DNA from: Opeltia flavorubescens | Lineage: Eukaryota > Ascomycota > Lecanoromycetes > Teloschistales > Teloschistaceae | Direction of reading: 5' to 3' | Assembly: GCA_000442125.1 (NCBI GenBank) | Contig: KE546965.1 | Span: 1,054,001-1,118,000 of the forward strand | Length of the DNA: 64,000 nucleotides | Shown here: positions 25,701-38,042 of the stretch, in pieces | Layout of the letters: each line of letters begins with the position of its first letter | Position numbering within the stretch: the first letter of the stretch is position 1 | Made by a program: the position numbers and the translations under genes | The notes under the pieces: generated by a model | What the model saw: only the letters and a program-made list of their open reading frames with translations | Database searches by the model: none | What the model was told of the DNA's origin: nothing

Positions 25701-28700
25701 AGGAGATTAGTGAGGCAATCACCCTGTCCAATGATGAATATGGGGCGCTTCAGGGTCTATTACAACCGTTAGAGCAATGTCGAGAAGCATAAAAAGCTTG
25801 AACTTCCTCTCTGTATCTTCTTTTCCATCAGGAATTGCTTCTCCAATAATTCATCTATCTAAAGCCTTCGCCATTGAGACAGTCCAATATAAATGTCGTT
25901 GATTGAGTGGAAGCATCTTAGATCAAGACGCTTTCAGAATTCCATTCCAGCTTCTGATCAACGCTAGATATCATCCTGCCAGATGGCAGAAGATATGGAC
26001 TGGACTGAGATCGAATGTGATTTTTGCCAGATCTGGATAGTAATCTCCTTAGGAGAACCGAACGAGATACACTTTTCAGCCGATTAGGCATCATAAACAG
26101 TTTAAATAGATAAGATCAATTAGAACCTGCTTTAAAGAGATTCTCTCGGTGGCTTAAGGAATTTAGAACAGCCTTCACCAAAATCGAAGTGTTAGGCACG
26201 AACTCGACATATGCTATCTGACGTAGTAAGACTATACTTGTCCTGAATGCAGCATCGAGAACCGTATTCTTATTTTCATACATTCCTGCTATCCCGTCAC
26301 CTCTGATTTCTAAGCCTCTCAACACCAGAGGAGTCAAAATGCGTCTTAAGTACAGAAAGACCCTACAAAATCTTACGAAAATAGGGAAGATCCCGGACAA
26401 AACAAGTGCATTTCTAGGAAGATTATTGGATCTCTATCATCTGTTTCTCTGACACCGGCCATCTCGAGGTCAATTCAGTGGATAGGGCCCGGTACCCGGA
26501 TCAACATGATCCCAAGGTTGGAGTGAACCCCCGAACTAACGACCTTCGGCCGCTCACCCTCGTCACGGCGAAGAACATGGCGTCTCTTTCCGGGACCGAG
26601 TTGGTTGATGATACGATTATCAACAACTATTTTCACCTATTCTACGTTTATGGCCATGTTGTGTTGGGATGTCAAGACAGCGTAATACAATTTGAATAGC
26701 CGGTATGGCATTCCTGGCGTATATCACTCTCCAAGCCAAAGGATCGGGAAGATTACAGCAATCGGCCCTCGGGCCTCTTGTGAGGGTCGAAAACGTCAAA
26801 AACCACTTCTTTCCCGTAGGGAAATCACTGGGTAATGTTTCACGTCTTCCGCAAAGATCTTATGAGTACCAAATTGAAGTGGATCTCTATAGTAGGAAGA
26901 AAGGGTATCTCAAGCTTCTGATTATCAAGACTTACATTGTTACCTGTAGTCTTCCAGATACCAATTCATTCCTTGTCATCAGCTATCAACGGTAATTTCC
27001 ATCAATTATTACATATTCGAACGTTCATTCCATTTCTGTAGCCGTTCAAGACAGCAGCGAGAATTCCAATCGCGGCCATGCTGACAGAGGATAAAATAAG
27101 AATCGTTCTAATTGACGAGACCAATTCCATCTACTTCTTCCTATTCAATAGCAATACCAGCCTCGAACCAATGAAAAAGGCCCATCTGCGATCAATTCGG
27201 CGCCCATGCCCCCGACCCTGTACGCTCCTGCTCCACGCATGGCGTGCAGTAGTAAATCACAAGCTTCTTCCTGGTCAGCGGACGACGTTTCACCAGAGCA
27301 ACGCTTGACGATGGACAAAATTATTCTCTTATGCAAAGCAAAACCAACGACCCAGCTTATGTCAGGACCTCTCCGGTACCGACGTCACTATGAGGCACCT
27401 TACGCATTCTCATACAACAAAGGACGCTTATACACGACACACAATGCTATTGTCCCGGCTTAGGCTTCTTATCTAATTCTGATTGAGGTTCTCCTAGAGA
27501 GAGTAAAGTGCTATTAAAATATGAGACATCAATAAAGTCGTGGCAATTAATACGTTATCCAATTGATATTGATTCTTAGGGCCTTGTGGAATATTCGTTC
27601 TAGTCATTGATCTTGTCGCTAGGATCATTCCACCATTGCGGTTCACCAGGCATCCAGGATATCTCTGGAAGTGTAAGTAATGGACGAGACAATAGGTTTA
27701 AATACGAAGTTCGACATGCAGATTGATCAGTTTCGAAGATAGTGACGAAAATGAACCTATTGTCCACAAAAATCGCATGCTTAATCCCCATGAAGAATGT
27801 CACACTCGCGAAAATATATCAATGCCCACGGAAAGTAAAATGGACACGCATTACAATGATTATTCAAACAACGGAAAACCCAGCAGAATCCAGGGTCGGA
27901 GCTATGAAAAGTCCGAAATATACTAAGGAAGATTTCGAGGCTGCGTTCGTTCTCTGCATTCAACTTTCGAACGATATTATGACCGTCGCCTACAAATTAC
28001 TCTTAGCGATGGATTCGCCAACATGCGCTCAAATGGGCGACAAAAATTCCACTTGGATCTAGGCAGCACGCCTCGTTAAACATAATCCAGCAATCACATA
28101 TAACGAAGCCAATAAGGCTAAAGGACTTCCGTTCCAAGCCTGCATTGATATCGGAGGCCTAAATAGCTTAGATCAGAGGAATCAGTACAAACAATTCCAA
28201 AGCTTACCATACCTAGCATAGATGCCGAAAAGAAAGCAGCAATTCTTGAACCCCTCGTAAGCCTAATCCAATATTAGATTGCGGCTACTTTGGTATTAAC
28301 ATCTCAACAGAATCACAAGGAACGTAAGGATGCCGCGAAGGAGGCTTTATATAATCTATTCTTAAGGAGATGAGCGCTACCTGTATCAGGAGATTTTCAC
28401 TGCCGATGGGGCCGCGTACGATGCCGCGTTAGTCCACCAAGCTCAACAAAAAGTGTTAGAGAGAGTTTTGGACATAAATCCCTTTACCTGACCACTAGGT
28501 GTCAGTCTCAGCTAAGATCTTCCGAAAGGATTCTATATTGACTGCTCCAACAACCTCGTTTTGCTGTATACAGCCCATAAGGTCGGAAGAAATCGCTCGG
28601 AGCAACTGTGTATGCTCGTCAGCGAAGATGAAATGATAACAGAGAGGTCTATCTTTCTTACCGTATGGACATAAAAGACTCATACACATCTCGTTTTATT

Positions 28701-29600
28701 CGCTACAAAATATCAAAAAGGGATTTTCTCGGACTTAATTGACTATACTAGACGAAAAACTCACACTCCACAGCAAACTATGACCGCGGAAGCTCAACAT
28801 CTTAGGCGTATGTATCTTGTCTTCTCTATCTTTTCTTCCCCTCTAGACACAGCACACAGAGAACACCAGGTATACAACTAGCCTTCAATCTAGTTATCCA
28901 ATCCTCCTCTCTCTCGTAAAGTGGTCTCCATTATGACAAAATCTACTGCAAAGTCTGCGACTAGGACTCTTATTTATGTGGAGTAGTCTTCATTGTGACG
29001 AGGTTTGCCGCAAACAAGTGAGACAAGATCAACCATTAATCAGATTCCGAGAGATTATTGGGCGAAAGCTCGACGGAGAACTATCCCAACGCCCTGGACT
29101 AGTTTATTACCACCCGGAGGAGAAGCCAAAACTGAAATGGTCCTTTACAGTCACTAGTCGATCGGGTCTTCAAAGTCTTTCCAAATTTTAACAAGGTTTT
29201 ATTACTTACGTCATTTTGCTTGGAAGCTTTGGAGAGACAGTCGGATATAGAGGATGAGTTTATTGTAATTTGAGTATATATCACACCAATCGGCGAGGCA
29301 GCACATGGAATATTATACGATGGTATTCTGACTTGCAAATTGTGTGATTGAGGCTTTCAAGACCCAAATCCAGGAGATGGATGATGACGGCTTTTTATAG
29401 AAGCGTGAAATGGACGAAGAAGATTGCATGAGATCCAAGAATGAATAGGAGATAAAAACAGCTTAAGATAGAGGGCATCCAAAACACTTGATGAGAAGCA
29501 AGGGCATTCATACAACGACTACAAAGCTGCACACGAGTGGCTCGATGCCAGCGCCGTAAGCTGGACCATCCATATTACATTCTAGTGCTCCTACAACACT
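19765..29600. other. gene desert, middle-right part
   Basis: No gene supported over about 9.8 kb. Frames of 90-107 codons occur (24844-25167, 27742-28062, and an array at 26478-26995) but most begin at TTG or GTG and none shows a complete domain. A short direct repeat of a GAAGACCTAT.TCG unit lies at about 24443-24476. The stretch looks like heavily mutated former coding or repeat DNA. Confidence 0.45.
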
Positions 29601-29604
29601 TCCG

Positions 29605-29877
29605 GTGCGAGTGTTCTATATGAACGAGTTTTTTAGCCAATTCACCTTTGTATGGCACTGTTCTCTCCCTCGTATTGAACAGTCTTGCTTACAGCTGTCC
29701 TTCGAAAAGCTCAAATTGGTCAGGGATGAGATCAAAGCTTTGGGTGTCACTGTCCAAGCTAGGGGAATAATCCGACTGCCGGAGGAACGAATTGGTAAGA
29801 CCATCGAATGGCCTGCTCCTACTAACGCTACTGATATCAGTGCCTTCATGAGCACTGAAGCATTCACACGCCCTTAA
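29605..29877 (+). mobile_element. Ty3/gypsy-type LTR retroelement fossil (reverse-transcriptase fragment)
   Basis: A short frame keeps the part of a Ty3/gypsy polyprotein just after the catalytic core of the reverse transcriptase. It shows the family phrases DEIKALG and EWPAPTNATDISAFMS, matching the usual 'EI.YLG' and 'WP.P.N..E..SFLG' segments. It is a broken, old fragment; no long terminal repeats, integrase or protease are recognisable next to it, so the true extent of the element is unknown. Its flanks (roughly 29340-30000) may be part of the same fossil. Confidence 0.55.
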
Positions 29878-29879
29878 TT

Positions 29880-32700
29880 TACCAGATCTGTTGAATAGGC
29901 ACGGCCGCTGTAATTCTGCCCCTATCGCAAACAGCCATCATGCCTTTGAACTATCAATTATCATCTCGAACTCTATCCTTACGAGGCTCTGCATCTATGG
30001 AAATTCCCACCCCAGACGCAAATTTGTCGCCTGGTGGGAAGGGTGCTACGAAGAAGGGATGACGCCTAATAAATTTATTGAGCGAGTACAGCTAACTCAT
30101 CAAAGAAAATCTGATCATTGGTATGAAGTACAGAGTAAGACGTCGTATACTATACTCAGACACGGGGCCACTGCTCTTCATCAGTCCGCTTTTCTTAAAG
30201 GGCCTATGCGCGCGCAGAGATTATCTCTCACATTTATTGCGTTTGGGCTTCTCTCTTAATCCCTCGTCCGATGTCCGCGATGAGATCTGCTCATTTTCCC
30301 TTCCAAGAGAGGCCTGCAGTCATTGCCTGCTAAACTAAATCTTTTTGACTCTCCACACAGCCACACAATTGCTATTCATTTACTATCTTATCTTTGGTAT
30401 CTGATGCGACCGTAGCAACGAAGGAAAAAAGCCTAAGTAGAAAAGGTCTGCATGATCATCTGAGAGGAGTAGAGACACTGGGAAACCTCCATAAAGCGCT
30501 CAACATCAAAGGAAAACACTGAGCAGAATCAGAAACACTCCCGCCAAGGGTTGTATCAACCCCAGGAAGCACACAAGATTCACACCCCTCCTGAGATTCT
30601 CATGGAAAGGCAAAGTTGAGGGGTCATCGTTCAGCCCGAGACCTCCGAGATCCTAGTGCAGACCAACAGGCAGCCAGTGAAGGTGAGAGATGACCTTGCC
30701 AGTTTAGAGATGCTGAGTCCAACGGTGATGAAAGCTCCATGCCGGCTGTTGTAGCCGTTCATCTATTCAAGGAAGGTTTGGACATTGCCAAGAGTATCCC
30801 TACACACAAGAATAAGCCAACCTTATCATGTATTCCATCGGCGGGGATAAAGGTTATTGAAATGGGAAAGTGATGAGATTCCGGGTCTGAAACAGTGTAG
30901 AAACACCGTCTCGATTCTGTACCTATCACCGGGCTGATTATTGGCCTACTGCATGGCCAACATGCTCGCTCAACGACATGAAACTTTCTCGGATCCTCTT
31001 TCCATGAGAGCGAATATCTTATTTGTAGTATAAATTTACTCCCTGCATACCTAGCCGAAGGATCCCCGACATGGGTTGCTTGCTCCAAAAGTGAATGTCA
31101 AAGGCAAAAATTCACCGAAATCGATTTCACAACGCTCGCACTGGCAAGATCTTCGAGAGGATTTCGGTGAAACAACCGAGGAATCGCAAGATCTTCTTAC
31201 CAAATGGGAGGTTTGAAGGGCAGATCATTACAATTATTTGAATTGAGACAATTCGTCTACCTTCACTACCTGCTCGGACAGCTCCCAAGATCCTATACAA
31301 ATAGAGATAACGAGTAGTTCACTACCTGCCAATAACCTAGCCCCCGGACTCTGGTACGAAAAGAATAACGTATCGAGACAGAACTATGTTCGACGCAGGG
31401 ATATCCTGCTCCTTACAGACGACAACCTAAACCTTCCAAAAATGCTAGATACATTAGATCGCCAAGTCAGCAGAAAGCTCGCACTCCTGGGGCTTCTGCG
31501 GAAAAGCATGAACGCCATGTTCGAGAAATAACCGTCGATTGCAGCCAAGGAGAAAATATTGGATATAGTGAGAAAAAAGACATGGCTGTATTGGTTTGAC
31601 CCTTTCGTTCATGTCGATAAACGCAGGATATGGGCAGAAAGCTTGATCCACAATGACCGTGAATGACAAACGCATTCTCGAATACTCTACCAAACAGAGC
31701 TCGTCCACTTTTGAAACCATCTTCCCTGTATACACTTAGCAAGAATCCAAGAATAAATCCCAACAAGGACAGTTTAATTAAATATCCAAGAAAATCCAGC
31801 TACTTGATCAATATAGACGCCCAAGCACCATATTTCCCCGTGTTTGAACGCTAGGGAGATTGGGTCAATAATGCGTGCCCGAAAAACCAAGAATACAAGT
31901 CTTGAACAATTTTCGACCGCTAGGGGTTTAGAGCACACCTTGGAAATGTACACACGCAGAACCAATATAACTCTCCATCCTGTATACGTCGTCATTCCGC
32001 CACATTCAAGTCGCCACTTAACCAAAATTCTCTTGATGGGTCACTCCCCAAGGTTTTATAAGTGTGGTTCCCCCTCACCACCAGCAGAGCTACTAGATCA
32101 CTACACGATATCCAAAGCCAAAGCAGCGGTAGAAATGGAAGATTGGGTTGACGAAGAGGATGGTGATATTCTGATCGCGGGCTTGCAGCCGCCCACGGGG
32201 GAATCTTAAAGTTGCCAACGTCGCCCATTACTAGACCCCCGAGTGGGAAATTGCGAATCAATACTATGCGTATGCCGCAAACCGATGTGCAAGTTCGGAG
32301 ATATGGATGCTGTGAGCTCAAATCGCAAAACTCGTCAAGGTTCAACGATATTATCCACACAGACATAAGCAGATAACCATAATGATTATCATTCCTCTCA
32401 CTTTACAACATGGAAAGGCTATCCATCATCAGTCGAATGTTTCGTTCACTCCCGGTCAACTCTAAGGCTTTTCAAGATCCGAGGCATGGACAAAGAACCC
32501 AGACTAGATTTCCAGGGGACGCTTTATCATGAAAGCTCAGTAACCAGATTACTCATTGTTTTTCTCCAGGACCCCTACCCGAGAGGAAGTTTACTATTCT
32601 CATCTGTGTAAAATTTGCTGCAACTATGTGTGAATCCTATGTACAATACCTAGAAATCGGATCAAGTTGATAAGTCTCGAAATCATCATAAGAATAGAGA
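29880..32700. other. gene desert, right part
   Basis: No gene supported. Frames of about 100-120 codons (31844-32209 + and 32366-31992 -) overlap each other on opposite strands and lack a recognisable domain; the plus-strand one starts at TTG. Nothing else is visible. Confidence 0.4.
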
Positions 32701-32727
32701 TAAATCCTGCTGCTGTCACTCTCTCGA

Positions 32728-33444
32728 ATGGGTATATATACTTCAGAATCAATTCCTTTGTTACCTCTCCGAAATCTTGATCACGGGGCGCCCTGCAATT
32801 TTCCAGAACAGGATTGCCAGGCGGTTTCAATTTTCGGCGAGGTCGGGCGGGGACGAAGCGGTTTCTGTAGGTTTGAAACAGCCAACGTTAACAGATTGCA
32901 TCCAAAGACCACAGAGACTTCCCATTATTACCAAATCCAAGCGGCAAAACCACTAGGGCCTAAGATCAGGGCGATGCTAATACATACTTACGAGGAAGAT
33001 TGCATAAGGCAGTCGACAAATACGAGGAAATTGGAGCACTCGATCTCGGTGAGTGTACTACATTACCGAGGTATTGCGCCAGGTTCCTCGACTCGCAAAT
33101 TCCCGGTACAGCGTTCCTACTCCAAAGAAACGTACGGAGGTATACCGATCGATAAAAAAAGAATAGCAGACCGTGCGGTAACGAAAGCCGCTCAAGAACT
33201 CGAGTCAGTAAAGACATCGGGACGCTTTTTATGTGATATAAAAGGTCTCGGGAAGACAGACGAGACGCTGCTGACGCTTTCGTGGTATACCTTTACGGGG
33301 ACCACATTGAGGGACATGAACCTCATTTGATCGATGTCCCGAACGGTGCCGGTTTTTGCCTAGTGGCAGGAGAAGATATGGAGTAATTACGGAGATATAC
33401 AGCATGATCTTAGGGATAACATTTGGATTTTTTTCATTTATCAA
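32728..33444 (+). pseudogene. SNF2-type helicase-like relic
   Basis: A 200-codon ATG-started frame ends with GRFLCDIKGLGKTDETLL, which fits SNF2-family helicase motif I (usually DEMGLGKT followed by a Thr/Ala-Leu pair). The frame stops by TGA at 33328-33330. The same frame then continues with PVFA, a TAG at 33361-33363, and WQEKIW, resembling the motif Ia region where SNF2 proteins read '..P..L..QW..E..'. The stops fit C-to-T decay of CGA and CAG codons. Nothing downstream resembles motifs II-VI, and the 160 residues upstream are not recognisable. I infer the debris of a host helicase gene or of a helicase carried by a mobile element. A chance Walker-like match cannot be excluded. Confidence 0.4.
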
Positions 33445-34860
33445 TTATGTTATGGTTCTCTGTTCAAGACTCACGGCTGGTTGTCCCTTGGCTCTCTCTC
33501 GGTCGAATGAATGAGAGCTATTTCGCAGATGTCCTTCCGCACCGGGACGTGGGAGATGAGTCCATTCAAACAGAATCCGCAAAAAGGCAAAGAGAAAGAC
33601 TCAAATGACAACCCTTATGAAGTCATATGCCACATACCTTAAATGGCAGACAAATGAAGACGTCCGCGCTGCATTAACAATGGCAAAAGGCCTTGATCTC
33701 AACTTGACCGAGCTGGTTGTGCTCTATCAACCTAGATTGGAAGACATGCTATCTCGCATGAATGTCGATACTGAATACGTCAAGGCTCGACTGTTAGACT
33801 CCGGGCACGTATGGGGACGGGTACAATGCAGGAGAGAATATAAAAAATCTCACCACATATCAGCTCCGAAACAGACCTTGAAAAATGCTTCTATCAACAA
33901 GACCAGATTCCATCACGGGTTTTCCTAAACCATGGGTAAACCCTATCGCAGTAAGTCCACGGAATTCTAGACTCACCGTCCCAGACATAAAAGGAGTGAG
34001 GCAAGAGACCGAAATGATATTTGTATCTTCCAGAAGAAGAGACGACTTCTTGGAGAGATCGACACTAACACGGAATGCATGGTCTGGGAAAGTAGATTGG
34101 ATACAGCAACCAAAGCGCGAAAACATGAGGGAAACGTGATAACGACCAAAGCAACGGCAGAAGTATGCTAGAAAGCATCACAGAAAAGCGGTGGCCCTGT
34201 CACAGTCACCACAATCAGATCCCTCCAATTTGGGAAAGAAGACGTCCGAGAGTCCAGTGAGACCATCCTCGCCGTAACCACCAAATCGCTCTCCGCGTTT
34301 GCTTTCTTGTCCATTGATGCGTCGTGACTTTTAGTATAGTTCCAAGGAACGAAGATTGGTGCGAAAGAAATTAAAGGGCTTTTGCAGCGAGTCATGGCCA
34401 CTGAGGCTTAAGAGAGTGCCGATCTGGAACGAGAGCTAATTTTGGCAACTTTGTTCATCAATATTTCTTTTATCGGAGAAGCGGAAGGAATCCTTGGATA
34501 TGTCAGGGGGTCATCGGCGGGCTCACCAGAGTACAGTCGTCTCACAACAATCCAGCAGCGCATCACTGAGGCTAGGTCGGCGTCACCAATCGGCCCTGCG
34601 TTTGATCTTCTGCTTGCTCCCAAAAAGGTAGCTTGACTTGATTGTACAAATACTTTGTGGACGAGGACAGAGCTCAACGCCTTGACAGCACTCGTTTCTT
34701 GCATAGCGTGCGCTGCCACACTCTATGTGTGAGCAGACTTCAGTCAGACTCCAATGCCAATGGCCGAACTCCTCTACCAGACCCTGTATCGTGTGGTATG
34801 GCCACGCGGGTGGAATTACTTTTTGGGGCGACCGTTTACTAGAGGCCGTAATAATGAGCC
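33445..34860. other. decayed coding-like stretch
   Basis: Several plus-strand frames (33605-33928, 34442-34636, and about 34675-34860) have protein-like composition, and the last reads smoothly as a Leu/Tyr/Trp-containing segment, but none joins into a convincing gene by normal splice sites. I recognise no family. They probably represent gene remains at the desert border. Confidence 0.3.
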
Positions 34861-34862
34861 GA

Positions 34863-35661
34863 TCATGGGCGTTGGTAAGGGAACGTTGGATCACTGAAAA
34901 GGACACCGAGGATTCGGAGCAGCACGTGCTTCGCATTCTCGTAAGGTCGTACTGGGATTTGAATGAAATATTGAATGTCGAGAAGGTCAAAAGGAGAGGT
35001 GTATATTGATTGTGGGAAAAGTCTGGCATGGCAAATGAGATAGCTAGGAGTAAAATTAGAATATGAATTATAGTCATTTCGACATGAATAACTTACCTCG
35101 CATTCCTCTCTAGGGTACTCGATTCGCATTCTCAGGCCATTGAGTAGCATCAATTTGCATTTTCGGGCTTGGGCTTCTGGCTCCATAATCAGCTCACTCT
35201 GATCATGGTGGGTCTCGCAAAAGGGGTGAAAGCCACAACTAAAGCATTGGGTTGCCCCCTACTGGATGTCGTCCTCCATAAGCCAATAGATTCCCTTCAC
35301 TAATCCACACGGGAGACAAATCCGACTAGTTGCGCCATCTCCACCATGGTCCTTGACTCCTCCAGTTTCATCTTCAGCAAAGTAGAAAGCGTTTCTGATA
35401 CGCTCACACGCTAGACAGATGTAGCTGTCATCTGGTAAGGTATACGGGTGGCTATGCTCTGTGTTGATCAGGATTCCTCGCTTTTTTACAACGGATCCAG
35501 CAGCGTTGAATGCAGAGTTCGTACAGCGAAGAGCACGGAACGTGCCGTAGTCGCATGCATTAAGGATCATTATTTTGAGCTCAGAAGGTAGCGCATTAAT
35601 ATGGCTGATGGCTGATGTGGCTGGCAGTGCAGGTGGTGAGACGGACTGAGGGTATACTCTA
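34863..35661 (-). pseudogene. F-box-like, Cys-rich protein gene with an internal stop
   Basis: On the minus strand an F-box-like start (INALPSELKIMILNA) leads into Cys pairs CLAC and CLPC, the arrangement of many fungal F-box proteins whose C-terminal part holds a small zinc-binding fold. A TAG at 35261-35259 interrupts the frame. The same frame goes straight on with CFSCGFHPFC, EPEAQARKCKLML and RMRIEY up to a good donor (GTAAGT) near 35098. That continuity says the stop is a single-base nonsense change (CAG or TGG to TAG). No ATG lies upstream of the F-box in frame; the first is inside it at 35570, so the true start is lost or in an upstream exon, for example beyond a possible intron at about 35724-35662. 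Read-through past 35098 to 34863 is doubtful. Confidence 0.55.
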
Positions 35662-35664
35662 GAT

Positions 35665-38042
35665 GCCCACTTAACCCTGTCAGTGGCTGGCTGATTTGGA
35701 ATCCTTGGACCACTTACATACCATTCTAAATTGTATTGCTATGATATTTTATCCTACCTATACTGGATGAGGGAGGGAACGATAAGCCAGGAGAAAGGAT
35801 CCAGATCTTGACACGACAGTAATTAGATCTCGAAGAGAAATTACCAGCAATGAGATTATGGATGGTGAGTAAGAAGGCTGAGACGATACTGCCATCTAGA
35901 ATGAACTGTTTTCGAGTTGTTCGGACCAGCGGAGGCGATGACTTCCGCCATGCATCGGTCTGACTTTCGGATCTTGCACCGTCAGATCACCATGTAGATA
36001 CTTCGATACCGGCACAAATTAACGTGCATATCCCGCACGTGGCCATCAAAAGGAGAAAAGACATCAACCTCCAATACCTGCCGTGCTAAGCTTTAGTGTA
36101 CTCCGGCAGTTCGAATCAGTGATCCCGACTTGATGCGGATACCGGTTTTTCTTGCCGGCTGGTGTCCAGTAACCCATACTCCCAGCCTCGTAGATCCAGT
36201 CTAAAAATCTTCCCTCGTCCTGCCAGTCCATGTAGCGCACCATTCTTCCGCCTGTGGAACTCGGGCGAACTCCTTCAATTTAAGCAGAGGTGATAATAAC
36301 ACACTAGGCTAGGTCTGGACTGTTCGATTGGAGATTTGTGGACCACATTCCTCAAGCTGTGCAGCGAAGAATGCTTGAACTTTCTAGAAAGATACTTGAG
36401 ACACTGAAAAGACGATGAGGATGAAATAGGAGAAGGAAAGCAGTATGAGGCGCTGGCGATCTGCTCACCGAGTTTACACTTACTATCGATCCACTCGCTT
36501 CTGGGCTATTCACTAAGGTTCCTTCTCCCATGCCTTCTCCCGTGTCACCACGGCGGGCATGAAGAGCAAGTACTAGCAGATTCTACCTCAAAGTCAACGC
36601 GTTCAAGTGAAGTTGATGTTCGATGACGGAATATCTGACAGCGGGATCATCCGAAGCCTTACCCCATCTAGACAAAGGGTCTGCCCCCAAATCAATGAAG
36701 GTCGCGATTACGAGATACACAGTCATTGCCGCTGAAAAATTGTCCGAAATTGTATGCAGGAGCTTCATCTACTAAGAAGGGCCCTTCTGTTAGCTCGAAC
36801 GACGGCACCCACATCTCGTTGGAATCTTCGATGCATCTTCTAGAAGGTCCCTAACGTCCCGGCCGCCGCCTTCTTCCCGTCACACCTTCTTCAACGAGTA
36901 CTCAAGTCTGTCAGTCGTCCTGTGGCACAGCTAGACAGCGACAAAGAAGCAGGCGCACCACTCACAGCACAGTATCAACCTTTTGAGCCACGACTGTGTA
37001 CCCTACAAGGTACACAGTGCATGAAGATATCCGCCGCCTCCGTCCGCCAAGAACACCACAATCCCGTTGCTGGCCCCATCAGGTCTGTCTGTTCTTATGG
37101 AGCTGAGGAGATGTACTGTCCGTAAAGTTGCAAGCCTGGCCTTCAGTTTGGCACTATCTGGCTGCGTCATCACTATACCTATTCTTGGACAGGACACATG
37201 GCAGGAGCGAAGGCGTTCTGCTGCGGCTTTCTCCACGTCCTCACTTAAAGCGGCTTAAGAATAAGATTGAAGATAAGAGCTGCAGCCCTATCTATCCTGG
37301 GGGTATGGCGTATCCCATGGGGCAGGTTTTCTCGGATCAATTCCGGAAAGCCCGAAAGACGGGATCGCTTCGTCGGCCACGTGTTGGCCGACCCCATTCG
37401 CTGTCTCGTATCAGCGTTGCATTGCAGATTACAGATTGCAGGAGCCTATGACTCCTTTTCCAATCCCAGGTCTAGACCCTCCTCCAGAAAGAGCTGAAAA
37501 GCAGCATTTACTAGGGTTCTTCGCCCCGTTGACAGCTCCATTGGCCTGGTAATGAGTATGGCCCGGCTTCCGAAGCCTACAAATGCCACGTTTTGACTAA
37601 GCTTCGCGACCTATGATCTTGGCTGAACTTGAGATCGTCCGAAGGCGCTATTTGCAGGAGTCATTTTCCCTCCACACCACTCGCATAACCCTTCTGCACA
37701 CCTGAGACGTAGCTACGTTTTTTCTCTCGCGGTGCTGTTGTCCGAAAGTGCGTCTCGAAGCCTCATTCGACTTCGCATGCTAGATGACGTATGCCTACTA
37801 AAGCCTGCCATCCAGGAACAGGTTAGCTTTTATGACTTTAGCGGTTTGCTTCTTCATTGATGGTGTACACACGGCTGGTTCTGGTCAGGGGAAAGCGGCG
37901 ACCTTCGGTGCTTCGATGCTTCGAGGTAAGGTAAGCAGATGCCGGTGTCAATACAAATGGCCATAATGGCTGCCGCGAGCCCAAGTGTGTGTATTCTACA
38001 TTGTACGAAACGGGGACAGGCTATCTCCACAAACCCAAGAAC
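35665..38042. other. intergenic region upstream of the Zn2Cys6 gene
   Basis: About 2.4 kb with no supported gene. Frames of 60-107 codons near 36922-37497 overlap in several phases and carry no domain. The composition becomes more GC-rich and less decayed towards 38 kb, which marks the change from the desert to the gene-dense right half. The last several hundred bases probably hold the promoter and leader of the regulator gene. Confidence 0.45.

Noticed and set aside
26478-26995. Possible Ulp1/C48 SUMO-protease fragment (segment resembling 'ELVDDTIINNYFHLF').
   Set aside because: The match is one short motif; the catalytic His, Asp and Cys regions are not visible nearby and the frame starts at GTG, so chance is likely.
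34583-35077. 164-codon minus-strand frame.
   Set aside because: It overlaps the F-box pseudogene's downstream part in another phase, begins beyond any supported start and shows no domain.
37989-38042. N-terminal extension of the Zn2Cys6 protein.
   Set aside because: The extended frame begins with GTG; a nuclear fungal gene should use the ATG at 38043.
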